Part shown: piece by piece, positions 33,126 to 44,285 of the stretch
Position numbering within the stretch: position 1 is the first letter of the stretch
Layout of the letters: each line of letters starts with the position of its first letter
NCBI RefSeq assembly: GCF_018812025.1
Contig: NC_063054.1
Coordinates: 36,104,396 to 36,168,395 of the forward strand
Reading direction: 5' to 3'
Length of the DNA stretch: 64,000 bases
DNA from: Megalobrama amblycephala
Lineage: Eukaryota > Chordata > Actinopteri > Cypriniformes > Xenocyprididae
Position numbers and translations under genes: made by a program
Notes under the pieces: generated by a model
The model's database searches: none
What the model was told of the DNA's origin: nothing
The model's input: only the letters and a program-made list of their open reading frames with translations

Positions 33126-34050
33126 TTTAATGACGATTCATGCTTCAATTAACGATCATAAAGTGCAAGATCAGAAGTAGCTAAACTAAACCGCTGTTTT
33201 ACTATAGAAGCGTTAGATGATCAACAGAAATAATCAGCAAAGACTGTATCAATCAAAGTTCAGCTTTGGGAAGGGAAGAAAGATAAGGAAACTGAGAGAA
33301 GAAGAAAGAGATAAGGTGATGGAGATGAGAGAGAAAGAGAAGGTATTGCGTACTGTGCCCAGGATGAGATTGACATTTTTACAATGTATTCCTATTTAAC
33401 ACAGATATGTTCTTTGCTAATTACAGTGGAAACGATAGGCTCAGTTTAACAGCACAAGCACTTATTATACATATATTGCTATAATAGTATTATCGTATAA
33501 ATATATATTTGTCACTGGGACGTTTCACCATTTGTGTCACTCCGCTTGTCTGTGTTTGCGCATTCCATACAGACCGACAGTCTAAATAGTGGAGACTTCA
33601 ATGCAACTTTGATTATTAAGCCAGTAGGTGGCGACAAGTGACTGTCTTTATGAGTGAGCAATTGAACCATTAATTGAACTGATTAGTTCAAAATGCCCCT
33701 GAACCCCTTAGCAAGATTTTGGACCTCAGTATTTATAAAACCCTGCGTATGGCCTTGGTAGGGATTCTTCAGATTCTAACTGGAAATAGTTGACAATCCA
33801 GGTATCTTTGGAATACACATTTCAACATACTATGATTTGGGACACTTATTTTAATGTTGAATACTATTTATGCAAAATAGGAAGATTAATAAATGCTTTA
33901 GAAATATTATTGTTACTAATGTAGATAACTAATGCTAACAATGGAACCTTATTGTAAAGTGTGACCTTTTCATTAATAGTAATAGATGCTTGACTTGTCA
34001 AATGCCACTAATTACATTAAAGGTAATGTCTGTAAATGTGAAATCAGCAC
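33126..34050. other. Unassigned sequence with a GTAACACTTTA-repeat piece
   Basis: A Lys/Glu-rich open frame of 60 codons at 33217-33399 has no splice support. 33862-33968 belongs to the dispersed GTAACACTTTA repeat. Nothing else recognised. Confidence 0.35.
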
Positions 34051-34119
34051 ATGGATATGCATGCAAGCTTGTGTAAGTGTGAAGACATACGCTGTAAAGT
34101 CTTTGTTTGTTTCATTGAT

Positions 34120-34405
34120 TTCTGGTCTAATTCCCCCTCCGGCTGCAGGAACGAGCTGAACTCGACAGGAGGAGGAACAAACTCTGATGATAGATTTACA
34201 CCCCCTCCAAACGCTGACCTTTTAATCTTACGGTTGTTCTGTTGCCAAGGCGACGTTCTTGCGACCCTCTCTGGTCCGAACGGAGCCTTCGAGAAAATCC
34301 CAGAGCATCCCGCCCACCCTTTAGCAGCCTTTGTGATGATTATGTGGCCGTTTGATCGTGTTTACCTGCCGAGACCTCACTGGAGGAGGAAAATGGAAGC
34401 TTGAA
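34120..34405. promoter_or_regulatory. Possible conserved non-coding block with RFX X-box-like site
   Basis: A GC-balanced, non-repetitive block. GTTGCCAAGGCGAC at 34241-34254 has the half-site, spacer and inverted half-site arrangement of an RFX X-box (GTTGCC, two bases, GGCGAC). A 117-codon open frame crosses it, but no donor site follows the CTGCAG acceptor-like word at 34148, so I favour regulatory or neutral DNA over an exon. Confidence 0.3.
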
Positions 34406-34979
34406 ATGGATTTTATACAGCATCGGCCTGCAGCCATGGGCGATGATTGACAGCTGTGTTCTTAAAAGTAAAGGTCCTTTAGTGGCATTGATGGTTCCAT
34501 GAAGAACTTTTAACATCCACTGAAAAAAGTTCTTTAAATTATTAAAATGTTCTTCACACTAAGAAAAATAAAAGGTTCTTTGGGGAGCGAAAAATGTTTT
34601 TTCTGTGGTATCATTGCGAAAACCAGGTTGGTCTCTGACCCCCTACACTCTTAAAAGGTTTCAAAAGGTTAAAACCTACCTGATGTAAAATTAAATGGTT
34701 AAAAGAGTTAAAGTTGCCATCGAACTGATAATTGAATTTACCTCGGCATAGTTGAATAACAAGAGTTCAGTACATGGAAATGACATACAGTGAGTCTCAA
34801 ACTCCATTGTTTCCTCCTTCTTATATAAATCTCATTTGTTTAAACGACCTCCGAAGAACAGGCAAATCTCAACATAACACCGACTTTTACGTAACAGTCA
34901 GGCTCATTAATATGTATGACCACAATATTTGCATATGCCAGCTCATGTTCAAGGCATTACACAAGGGCAGCCAGTATTA
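34406..34979. repeat. AAAGGTTCTTT-type dispersed repeat, then unassigned
   Basis: 34480-34620 carries GGCATTGATGGTTCCATGAA and AAAGGTTCTTTGGGG, also found inverted at 38495-38795. The remainder to 34979 is unassigned. Confidence 0.5.
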
Positions 34980-36712
34980 CAGTTTTTTTCATTTGCTAAC
35001 AAGCGTTTAGCAATACTTAAAGTACTTTTTCTAAACTCTTAACACAGCAACACACAAACATCACACAATTAGCCAAATAGTTAATTTTCTGCCCAAAACC
35101 ATATTTTGTTATATAAACACAAACTCCACATTTCAAAACGCTAAAAACCTTTTTCAACATATACCAACTCTATCAAAACACAGCAAACCTGATTCAAAAT
35201 TGAGTCGTTCTGTCAAAACACAGCACTAGTTTTCTATTCAACATGAACATATAGTCGATCAAAGCGCAATGACTGTCAAAATACTAACAGTTGATGGCAT
35301 TATGAAAAATACATTACTTGTCATGTTTCGGTTCTAACTGGAGAAAATATGAAATCCATTGTTTTTATAATTCAGTTTCCTTTTACTACAGTAATAGTAT
35401 AATGCATGTAAGCCATTCTATATTTTTGGTTGAGTGTTGAATGTGTGCATTCTTGGCAACAGAAGTGAGTCATTATTTTATAGAATGTGCAGTAGAAAAA
35501 GAGAAGAAGAATTGCTCAGGGCAGCTACTAGTCAGATGAGTCCCCTATGCAGAACTTCAGTTGCCCCCTTGGTTGAAATCTCTTTCTGGGGTTGGGTGTG
35601 TGGTGTTGATGTTGCCCTCATAGAGGTTGGGATGGTGTCCCCTTGGTAGTTAGTGCCCTACACAGACCACATATTCTGCATATATGGAACAGTGGTAGTG
35701 GAATCGTTGTAGTAAAAGCTTTACATGAAGCTTTTACTGAAATGAAAACATGAAATTGCTGCCATTGATCAACAACAAATCCAACATACATGGCCTTTGG
35801 TTACTGTTGAAGTTTTTTTCCATCACAGAATAAAAAAAGTATAAAAGGTAATTGTGACTTTTTATCTCACAATTCTTTTTTTTTTTTTTTTTTTTTTTTT
35901 TGCAATTGTGAATATACATCTCACAATTCTGACTTTTTCCCATCAGAATTGTGATATGTAAACTGTAGGAATTTAGTTTAAAAAGTCAGAATTGTGAGAT
36001 AAAAAGACATAATTACCTTTTTTATTTTCTATTCATGGCAGAAGTGAAAAAACCAGAGATGCACAGTCCAGCATCCTTCCTCCTCTCCCATACCTCTTCT
36101 TCTCACTTGTCCTGATCCAACTTCTCCTTTCCTCCTTCATCTATTCTTCTCCCTTACCCAGATATTATTTTCTCTCTGCTCCTCTGTGTTGTTCTTCATC
36201 CACACTGAACAAATCCGATTCAAAGAGTCCTATTTTACTGTGTATGTCCATGTAATGGAAAGAACTTCAACACCTGACTATACTTCCAACTGAGACTGGA
36301 ATCTGCTATTTCTCAATATTTCAGTGATCTGCTAATTAAAAATGCTTATCAATTGTTTCAGTATTTGTTTTATATATTTTTTTCAATACTTTTGAGCTGC
36401 TGTTGTTGCAGAATTAGAGTTTTTATCCTATATTTAAAGATTGGAACATTGGGTCTTCATTTCTGACTTGCTGTGTTTAAGCATTTGCAAATAAGATGAG
36501 AAAGATCCATGATTTTGGTATGAGGCAAGCTTATATGAAAAGAAAATTTAAGCATTTAAGAAATGTGTTAATTGACTGCATTTTGTGTGAAAACGACATG
36601 AATTGTGTTAATGGTATGGCCACAACAGACGGATGTTCTGCTAAATGTGTTTAGGGTTTTGAAAATGTGACTACAGAATGGACAAAAGTATGTTAGCAAT
36701 TGAAAAAAACTG
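34980..36712. mobile_element. 1733-bp TA-flanked Tc1/mariner-like element, non-autonomous
   Basis: The ends CAGTTTTTTTCATTTGCTAAC and, inverted, GTTAGCAATTGAAAAAAACTG match with about one difference. TA dinucleotides at 34978-34979 and 36713-36714 are the expected target duplication. The interior has no transposase motif that I can read. A second, palindromic element is nested at about 35828-36040. Confidence 0.8.
35828..36040. mobile_element. Foldback MITE nested in the TA-flanked element
   Basis: GAATAAAAAAAGTATAAAAG and GTGACTTTTTATCTCACAAT on the left face TTGTGAGATAAAAAGACATA and CCTTTTTTATTTTCTATTC on the right in inverted orientation, with a run of over 20 T between (35874-35900) and further CACAATTCTGAC words. 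A recognisable fish foldback type. Confidence 0.7.
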
Positions 36713-36719
36713 TAACGTC

Positions 36720-37287
36720 TGGATCTGTGCACAGCTGAATTGTCTTTCTAAATGTTTCGTTAACATGTTGCTAATGTACTGTTAAATGTGGTTAAAGTTA
36801 CCATTGTTTATTACTGTATTCACGGAGACAAGAGAGCCGTCGCTATTTTCATTATTAAACACTTGCAGTCTGTATAATGCATAAACACAACTTCATTCTT
36901 TATAAATCTCTCCAACAGTGTGTAATGTTAGCTTTAGCCACGGAGCACTATCAAACTCATTCAGAATCACTCACATAATCCGATGTATGCATGCAGCATG
37001 CATGACGAACACTTTGTAAAGATCCATTTTGAGGGTTATATTAGCTGTGTGAACTTTGTTTATGCAGTGATAGAGTCGAGAGCTCGGGAGGGGGCGGAGA
37101 GCGTACGATTTAAAGGGGCCGCAGCATGAATCGGCGCATTTCTAATTACGCCTCAAAATAGGCAGTTAAACAAATTCATTAAAAAAATCTATGGAGTATT
37201 TTGAGCTGCAACTTCACAGACACATTCAGGGGACACCTTAGACTTATATTACATCTTGTAAAAAAACTTTCCATGGCACCTTTAATC
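36720..37287 (-). mobile_element. Diverged relative of family A (inverted)
   Basis: On the minus strand it starts TTAAAGGTGCCATGG and continues ACAAGATGTAATATAAGTCT, then GTGTCCCCTGAATGTGTCTG and TTGCAGCTCAAAATACTCCA, matching the left half of family A with many substitutions. The rest differs. This places it as an older or sister subfamily. Confidence 0.7.
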
Positions 37288-37732
37288 GGCTTTTCTTTCA
37301 TTTTTTCTGTGATAATTAGGGCATACCAGCTTTTAGTAGCATATACAATTTCAATTCTTTCCCCACCATTGATGGAATTTTCTGTCATTTATGACATAAT
37401 CCTTCGCCACCATTGACGTAATTTTCCGACAATCCATGTTTTCACTGTTATACGGCAGGGGCCGCATTTACACATCTTCTAAAAGAGTACAGAATCGGAT
37501 CAAAACACAGGCAAAGAAGCAGCTGAAAAAAGTGATAGAAGCATTGCTTATGCACATGTAAAGTTAAATGGTCATTAAACATATAAATCAGCATATAAAT
37601 CAAAACTGCCGAACATTACTGAATGAAATGTCGACCCAGCACGACGTATAAGACTGTGAAGCTTTGCTTTGTTTTCCATAATCTGTTTTTGTAGTACTTC
37701 ATTTAGTAAAAAAAGAATTTGAATTTTTTACT
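37288..37732. other. Mixed repeat debris
   Basis: 37360-37440 contains CCACCATTGATGGAATTTTC and CCGACAATCC words that resemble 6440-6510 inside the hAT-like element, suggesting a shared small repeat. The rest is unassigned. Confidence 0.4.
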
Positions 37733-37946
37733 AAAATGTGTGGAGTACCGCAAGGCTATGCTGATGATACTCAGCTCTATATTTCTTCGCGCCCTGACGA
37801 AACTTACCAATGCACAAAATTAACAGAATGCATAGCTGATATGAAAAATTGGATGCCTTGTAATTTCCTATTACTAAATTCAGAAAAAACAGAGATTCTA
37901 ATTATTGGTCCAATAACCTCTGCATGTAATAACCTAGAATACTGTC
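37733..37946 (+). pseudogene. LINE-2-like reverse transcriptase fragment with internal deletion
   Basis: The frame reads GVPQG and then immediately YADDTQLYISS, so roughly 40 residues that normally separate these two polymerase motifs are missing without frame loss. It continues through DMKNWMPCNFLLLNSEKTEI and IGPITSACNNLEYCL, all typical of L2-type elements in fish. At 37947 another transposon begins, and the reverse transcriptase does not resume after it. The fragment is inactive. Confidence 0.85.
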
Positions 37947-38455
37947 TAAGGGCTCATTCACATGGAATGTGTCTTTGCATCAAAAACGGGATGGTCAGGT
38001 ATGTTTTTTAAAAAAGCGCAGCACAGAACGCGAGGGTCTCGAGACGCGCCTTTGAGACGTGATGCAATAACAGCAGTAATGGAAATAATAGACATAAGCA
38101 AACAGCAGAATTGATAGATACTATTTTTGACATGGAAAAAAAGAAAATAATCGCACTGGCTATGGCCTCCTCCGCCATGTTGCCGTCAAATAAAACAGTT
38201 GCCATGCCAACTTGCTACTTTAAACTGAAGCTCGCAACACTTGCCCCGCCTCAGAGTTCTTCTGATTGGTCCACTGTTTTGGAACTGACATTGATGAGCG
38301 GCGCTGCGTGTAAAAGTTGAAACGTCTTAAAAACGCGGCGCTCATGTGTGAGGCGCTGCAAAAGATACAAGCATAACGATCATACACTTCCTTTAGGAAA
38401 AACAATGGAAAAGCTCAATGGAATAGAAAAACGTGTTCTGTGTGAACGGCCCCTA
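37947..38455. mobile_element. MITE with TAAGGGCTCATTCACA / TGTGAACGGCCCCTA ends
   Basis: The left end TAAGGGCTCATTCACATGGA and the inverted right end TCTGTGTGAACGGCCCCTA pair at about 15 of 20 positions. It entered or truncated the L2 fragment on its left. Small open frames inside are not supported as genes. Confidence 0.7.
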
Positions 38456-40249
38456 ACACTTGACACTTGGTGCCAGAACAAAATCCAGTTTTGCTTCCCC
38501 AAAGAACCTTTTCAGTAGTCTACAAGCTTAGAAATAATATATTCTTAAAGGAATAAAAGGGGGTTTTCACAGCAGTGCCGTAGAAGAACCACTTCAGTTT
38601 CCTCAAAGAACCTTTCAGCGATCAGTTCTCAAAAGAACCATTTTTTCTTAATGTCAAAAACTTTTTAATAATCTAAAGAACCTTTTCCAACTATAAAGAG
38701 CCTTTTGCGGAATGGAAAGATTTTGTGGAAGTTAAAGGTTCTTCATGGAATAATCAATGCCAAATTAAAGAACCTTTATTTTTAAGAACGAGGATATTTG
38801 GAGCCATAATGCAATGCCAATTAAAGAAATAATGTAAAGTGTAAATGTCATTGGTGTTGTTCTGAAATCAGTTCCTTGTTTCATGTTTAAATTTTGCATT
38901 CGGCTTCACCATATTCCCTCAGATGAGCCGTATAATCCTGGAGGTTTCGTGTTTTCAGGAGGATCGTCGCACTTGTTCTTCTGCTATTTCTGTCTCTGTG
39001 TTATATTTCTCTGCTGTTGTGCTTGTGAAGTTGAGAAAGCCCAGCGCAGACACCGACAGTGACCCAATTACCCTGAATTGTTCAACCTCGCTGAAGGCCT
39101 TATTACTACACCCTGAGACTAAACCTCTCAAGGAAACACATTCATCATGACTGGCACTCTGTTAATGTGATGCACGGTTTAGCCCACAGTAAAACACACA
39201 AGCTCTTTTTCCAAACACTAGTGTGAACCGCCTTGTAAGGCATCATAAGTGTGTTTCTAATGTGAGGGAGTTTCCCAGATGCCTTTAAAGAGACATCAAA
39301 TTACCAGAATGCATTGTGTTGAATTCCATGAAAAATAATCAATGCAAGATGGCAGGGACAGTTTTAAATTGAAAAATATTTCACAATATTACTGTATTTA
39401 CTGTTTGTTTGTTTTTTTTGATCAAATAAACACAATCTTGGTGAGCAAAAGAGACTTGTTTCAAAAACATTAAAAATATCTTACCAACCCCAACTTTTTA
39501 CACACACACACACACACATAAATTTAATCAAATAAATAATGTACTACATAGTAGAAATACCCCCATTATTTTTCAGTTTATTGCATTAGATAAATTATTT
39601 AGCTGATGCACGTTGTTATCGATTTCATTTAGTTGCATTACATTTGATTGCATTTCATATTTCGGAATTCTGCTCACCTTTGAATCACTTATGAGAGTCT
39701 ATTTCATTTCTGTGTAGGCAGTGTACATCAAGGCAGCTCAGTAGGGTTTGGAACACAGTTGCTGTTTTACTAAAAGGAACTTTTGTGTGGTAGTTTTCTG
39801 AGGAGGTGTTTTACCTGAGTGTTGATATGCAGTGTAAACAATGGAGAGGATGAAAATAAAAGTGGGTGAAGTTGCCCAGAGCTCAGTGAACACAAGTGTG
39901 TTGTTTGTGTGTGTGTTGTTTATGTGTGCTGTGTGTGTATGGAGCTGTCGGCAGTTCTTCCTCCACCTATGAACTCACAATCAGACTCCATTGGATCAGC
40001 CTGAGGTCTGAGAAGAGAAGGAACAATACAAAGAGAAGCAGGAGGAGAGATCAAGCTACTATCTGTGTTTGTATGTTTCTATAGACATTATTATATATAT
40101 TTTTCCTGTTATGTACTATACATATACATATAACTAAATACATTTTTGGTTTTGCCTGAAACAGTTTTGGAGGGCCGAAATCAATGACGGAAACAGTGAG
40201 GTTTAATTAGCACTTCTCCGATGGTTCATTTTGACTCATTCAGTGTCTA
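38456..40249. other. Dispersed repeat pieces and unassigned sequence
   Basis: 38495-38795 is the inverted AAAGAACCTTT repeat seen at 34480. 39365-39495 is a 3' piece of family C. 39501-39519 is a CA tract. A TG-rich stretch lies at 39895-39940. Open frames near 38923-39150 and 39896-40084 have no domain or splice support. Confidence 0.45.
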
Positions 40250-41770
40250 CAGGTGCTGGTCATATAATTAGAATATCATCAAAAAGTTGATTTATTTCAC
40301 TAATTCCATTCAAAAAGTGAAACTTGTAAATTATATTCATTCATTACACACAGACTGATATATTTCAAATGTTTATTTCTTTTAATTTTGATGATTATAA
40401 CTGACAACTAAGGAAAATCCCAAATTCAGTATCTCAGAAAATTAGAATGTTACTTAAGACCAATACAAAGAAAGGATTTTTAGAAATCTTGGCCAACTGA
40501 AAAGTATGAACATGAAAAGAGTCGATCAGTCTGTGGCACTGCTCAGGTGTTATGAGAGCCCAGGTTGCTCTGATAGTGGCCTTCAGCTCTTCTGCATTGT
40601 TGGGTCTGGCATATCGCATCTTCCTCTTCACAAAACCCCATAGATTGTCTATGGGGTTAAGGTCAGGCGAGTTTGCTGGCCAATTAAGAACAGGGATACC
40701 ATGGTCCTCAAACCAGGTACTGATAGCTTTGGCACTGTGTGCAGGTGCCAAGTTCTGTTGGAAAATGAAATCTGCATCTCCATAAAGTTGGTCAGCAGCA
40801 GGAAGCATGAAGTGCTCTAAAACTTCCTGGTATACGGCTGCGTTGACCTTGGATCTCAGAAAACACAGTGGACCAACACCAGCAGATGACATGGCACCCC
40901 AAACCATCACTGACTGTGGAAACTTTACACTGGACCTCAAGCAATGTGGATTGTGTGCCTCTCCTCTCTTCCTCCAGACTCTGGGACCCTGATTTCCAAA
41001 GGAAATGCAAAATTTACTTTCATCAGAGAACATAACTTTGGACCACTCAGCAGCAGTCCAGTCCTTTTTGTCTTTAGACACTTTTGACACTGTCTGTTGT
41101 TCAAGAGTGGCTTGACACAAGGAATGCGACAGCTGAAACCCATGTCTTGCATACGTCTGTGCGTAGTGGTTCTTGAAGCACTGACTCCAGCTGCAGTCCA
41201 CTCTTTGTGTATCTTCCCCACATTTTTGAATGGGTTTTGTTTCACAATCCTCTCCAGGGTGCGGTTATCCCTATTGCTTGTACACTTTTTTCTACCACAT
41301 CTTTTTCTTCCCTTCGCCTCTCTATTAATGTGCTTGGACACAGAGCTCTGTGAACAACCAGCCTCTTTTGCAATGACCTTTTCTTGCCCTCCTTGTGCAA
41401 GGTGTCAGTGGTCGTCTTTTGGACAACTGTCAAGTCAGCAGTCTTCCCCATGATTGTGTAGCCTACAGAACTAGACTGAGAGACCATTTAAAGGCCTTTG
41501 CAGGTGTTTTGAGTTAATTAGCTGATTAGAGTGTGGCACCAGGTGTCTTCAATATTGAACCTTTTCACAATATTCTAATTTTCTGAGATACTGAATTTGG
41601 GATTTTCCTTAGTTGTCAGTTATAATCATCAAAATTAAAAGAAATAAACATTTGAAATATATCAGTCTGTGTGTAATGAATGAATATAATATACAAGTTT
41701 CACTTTTTGAATGGAATTAGTGAAATAAATCAACTTTTTGATGATATTCTAATTATATGACCAGCACCTG
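40250..41770 (-). mobile_element. Full-length Tc1-like transposon, 1521 bp
   Basis: Ends CAGGTGCTGGTCATATAATT and inverted AATTATATGACCAGCACCTG are exact, and the terminal inverted repeats extend about 200 bases each (40250-40449 and 41571-41770) with very few differences. TA duplications sit at 40248-40249 and 41771-41772. The transposase lies on the minus strand and its final codons run into the left inverted repeat. Good ends with a damaged gene mean it could be mobilised only by a helper transposase. Confidence 0.95.
40434..41451 (-). pseudogene. Tc1-like transposase, frameshifted and catalytically altered
   Basis: The gene starts at MGKTADLTVV (41451) and needs three frames. The N-terminal helix-turn-helix region shifts frame soon after KEGK. 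A second frame gives MSKHINREAKGRKRCGRKK and HRRMQDMGF. The last frame (from about 41085) gives DWTAAEWSKVMFSDESKF with the first catalytic Asp, FQQNLAPAHSA in which the second Asp is Asn (codon 40752-40754), and SPDLNPIDNLW in which the catalytic Glu is Asp. Besides two frame breaks, two of the three DDE residues are therefore replaced. The C-terminus extends into the inverted repeat. Family expected length is about 340 residues. Confidence 0.92.
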
Positions 41771-41772
41771 TA

Positions 41773-42176
41773 TTTTATACACACAACGTGGAAAAGCTAC
41801 AGGTAAACATGTCAGCTGACAATATTGAGTTCTCATTTTTAATCAGTCTTCATTTTGATGAACCAACATCTTTTAGTTTATGCTCAGTTGATGCCTGAAC
41901 AAAACTTCACTAAACTTTCTTTGTAGCACGACAGCCATCTAATAATCACACTAAACTGTGTGCTTTGTTACTTTTGATATAAAACAAGTCTCAGCTTTAA
42001 TATTCTGTCTTGAATTGTAATTGTAAATAATGTCATATAACGTCACATTTACCTCAGGAAAAAGCCAAACAATGTCCATAGTTTGTTAGTTATCTAGAAA
42101 ATAACTCTAGAGAGGATTTTGAACTTCACTTATACATATTCACTACATTTTTGCTTAATCAGTTGTTTTCAGTATT
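41773..42176. other. Unassigned sequence
   Basis: AT-rich DNA with no recognised feature. Confidence 0.35.
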
Positions 42177-42400
42177 TAAAGGTGTAGTAAGCGATTTCTG
42201 AGTCTCACTGTTGATATTTGACACCCAAACAAACACACCCCTCCCTTCATTACTCCGCCCCCAAAATGACGAACACACAATGTAACACAGGCAACCACTA
42301 ACAGCTGGCGCATCTGACAGTTTGCACAAGTATGGATGAATCGGCTGTAATTCAAAAACAGTATATCTTCCGTTAAAAACAGCAAAAACTTTGGGTTCTG
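42177..42400 (+). mobile_element. Truncated relative of the 248-bp MITE at 10139
   Basis: Begins AAAGGTGTAGTAAGCGATTT and CTGTTGATATTTGACACCCA, matching the left half of 10139-10386, but has no opposite end. The right limit is approximate. Confidence 0.6.
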
Positions 42401-43220
42401 TTTCGGTTTAACTTTAAACTTTAATTTCGGTGCATTGCCACTTTAGACTGTTGAAAACACTTTTCATGATGGAGAAAATCACTGAAATAAGTTAGTGAGG
42501 ATGTAAAACTTTGTTCTGATCAATATTTGTTCTTGGACAGCTAATATAGTCAGTTAAATCACTGCTGGTGGAGTTATAAACTTTAATTCAGTGCATGCAA
42601 CATCTGCAAACCCTTCTCAGGAAAGTCTGTCAGAACACATGAAGACTTCAGTGTCAAACTGCTGTTTCTGATCAGTTGCATCATGAATCTGAAGAAACCG
42701 ACTGAACTGTCGTGTCCGTCTGTTGTTGTTCTCCAGACTGCCACATCATCACACACTGTGATGTCATTCATCATGGCGACGCTCCAGTTACACTCGCCAC
42801 CTTTGAAATCACTTCCACTTTCTTGGAGTGATGAGGATTTCAGAGTCATAAAACAGAAACGTTCTTCTCTTTCCTTTGAACGGCATGTCAGGTGACAAAC
42901 AAGATTTCACTCAAGCTTTTAGTTATATCAGTTCCCATAACAGTTTCCCACAATGCACATGCCAATGTAAATGTATCCTAGAAGTAATAATACCCAAGAA
43001 AGCGGGTACACAGAACGTCCTTCATTTACAAAGTTAAATATTTTGGCTTATTTGATGATGTTTTTAGCAGTCAGTAACTGTGAAGTACCTTGTTTAACGC
43101 CACTTAACACGTTTTACCATGTTGCCATTCATTCTGCAGATTTCCCTCCACAATACATGCTGCAGGTGGTGTTTTTGCTATGGTGTTTGGTGTTGTTTCT
43201 CCTGTCTCGAAGTCTGGGAG
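42401..43220. other. Unassigned; weak exon-like segment at 42738-42892
   Basis: A CTCCAG acceptor-like word at 42737 and CATGTCAG before GTGACA at 42893 bracket an open stretch on the + strand. The minus strand is equally open over 42583-42849. With both strands open and no family match, no gene is claimed. Confidence 0.3.
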
Positions 43221-43627
43221 TATTTTATTTTATTTTATTTTATTTTATTTTATTTTATTTTATTTTATTTTATTTTATTTTATTTTATTTTATTTTATTT
43301 TATTTTATTTTATTTTATTTTATTTTATTTTATTTTATTTTATTTTATTTTTTATTTTATTTTATTTTATTTTATTTTATATTTTATTTTATTTTATTTT
43401 ATTTTATTTTATTATTTTATTTTATTTTTATAATTTTATTATTTTATTATTTTTATTATTTTATATTTTATTATATTATATTAAAATAATACAATAAAAT
43501 ATAAAAATATATAAAAATAATAAAATTAAATAATAAAAAATATTTTATTTTATTGTATTATTTTAATATATTTGTTATATTTTATTTTATTTTAATTAAC
43601 CTATTTTATTTTATCCCCCCCCCCCCT
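43221..43627. repeat. (TTTTA)n array and AT-rich tail with C run
   Basis: About 210 bases of TTTTA pentanucleotide with small phase slips, then irregular TATTTTA and AATAATAAAA text and a run of C at about 43614-43626. Long FYFIL translations are artefacts of the pentamer. Confidence 0.97.
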
Positions 43628-44154
43628 CCACAATTAGTAAATCAGTGGCATATCTCTTCACAACTACCTTCATAATTTGAGGTATCGTTCATGTTTAGTA
43701 GCACAAGACGTATATGATACTGAAGATCGGATGAGCACCCAATACTTTGGGTTACGGTTACTGATCAAATCCCTTACCACGAGTATGAATAGTGATATTG
43801 ATGCTGCCTTAACAAACAACACTAATTCAATTTGTTTGCAGGCAGTTTCATCAGTCTGACCGGGATGAAGTCATGCCATCCGATGTCTGACTGATTTCAG
43901 TGATGAATCATATTAGAGCTCTTCTATGACTGATTGAGTGTGTGAGACAGGAGCTGCTATAATGTTCATTTACTTTAGATTGAAGATGGATGGTGTCATC
44001 AGGCGGATCTTCCTCCTCTGCATCTCTAATGTTCCTCTTATCAATCTCTCTGCGTCTCATTCTTTCTTCCTGTTTTTCATTCTAGCTTTTTCACACACAT
44101 GCACAAACACACACTTCATCAGTATTGTGCTGAATGAGGGAATTTTGGAAATGG

Positions 44155-44157
<3 letters not shown>
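43628..44157. other. Unassigned sequence
   Basis: No repeat end or gene recognised. Confidence 0.35.

Positions 44158-44221
<64 letters not shown>
44158..44221. repeat. (TA)n microsatellite
   Basis: About 60 bases of TA dinucleotide. Immediately right, TAGATACGATTAATCACGGT resembles a dispersed ACGATTAATC repeat (to about 44285). Confidence 0.95.
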
Positions 44222-44224
<3 letters not shown>

Positions 44225-44285
44225 CAAACTTTATGTTAGATACGATTAATCACGGTTAATCAATTGAAAGCACAAATTTTTAATC

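Noticed and set aside
34051..34404. 117-codon + strand frame
   Set aside because: No donor site after the acceptor-like CTGCAG and no domain. The GC-balanced block is better described as possible regulatory DNA.
42583..42895. Opposed open frames of 88 (minus) and 70 (plus) codons with splice-like edges
   Set aside because: Both strands open, no recognised protein family and no partner exons. Not enough to call a gene.
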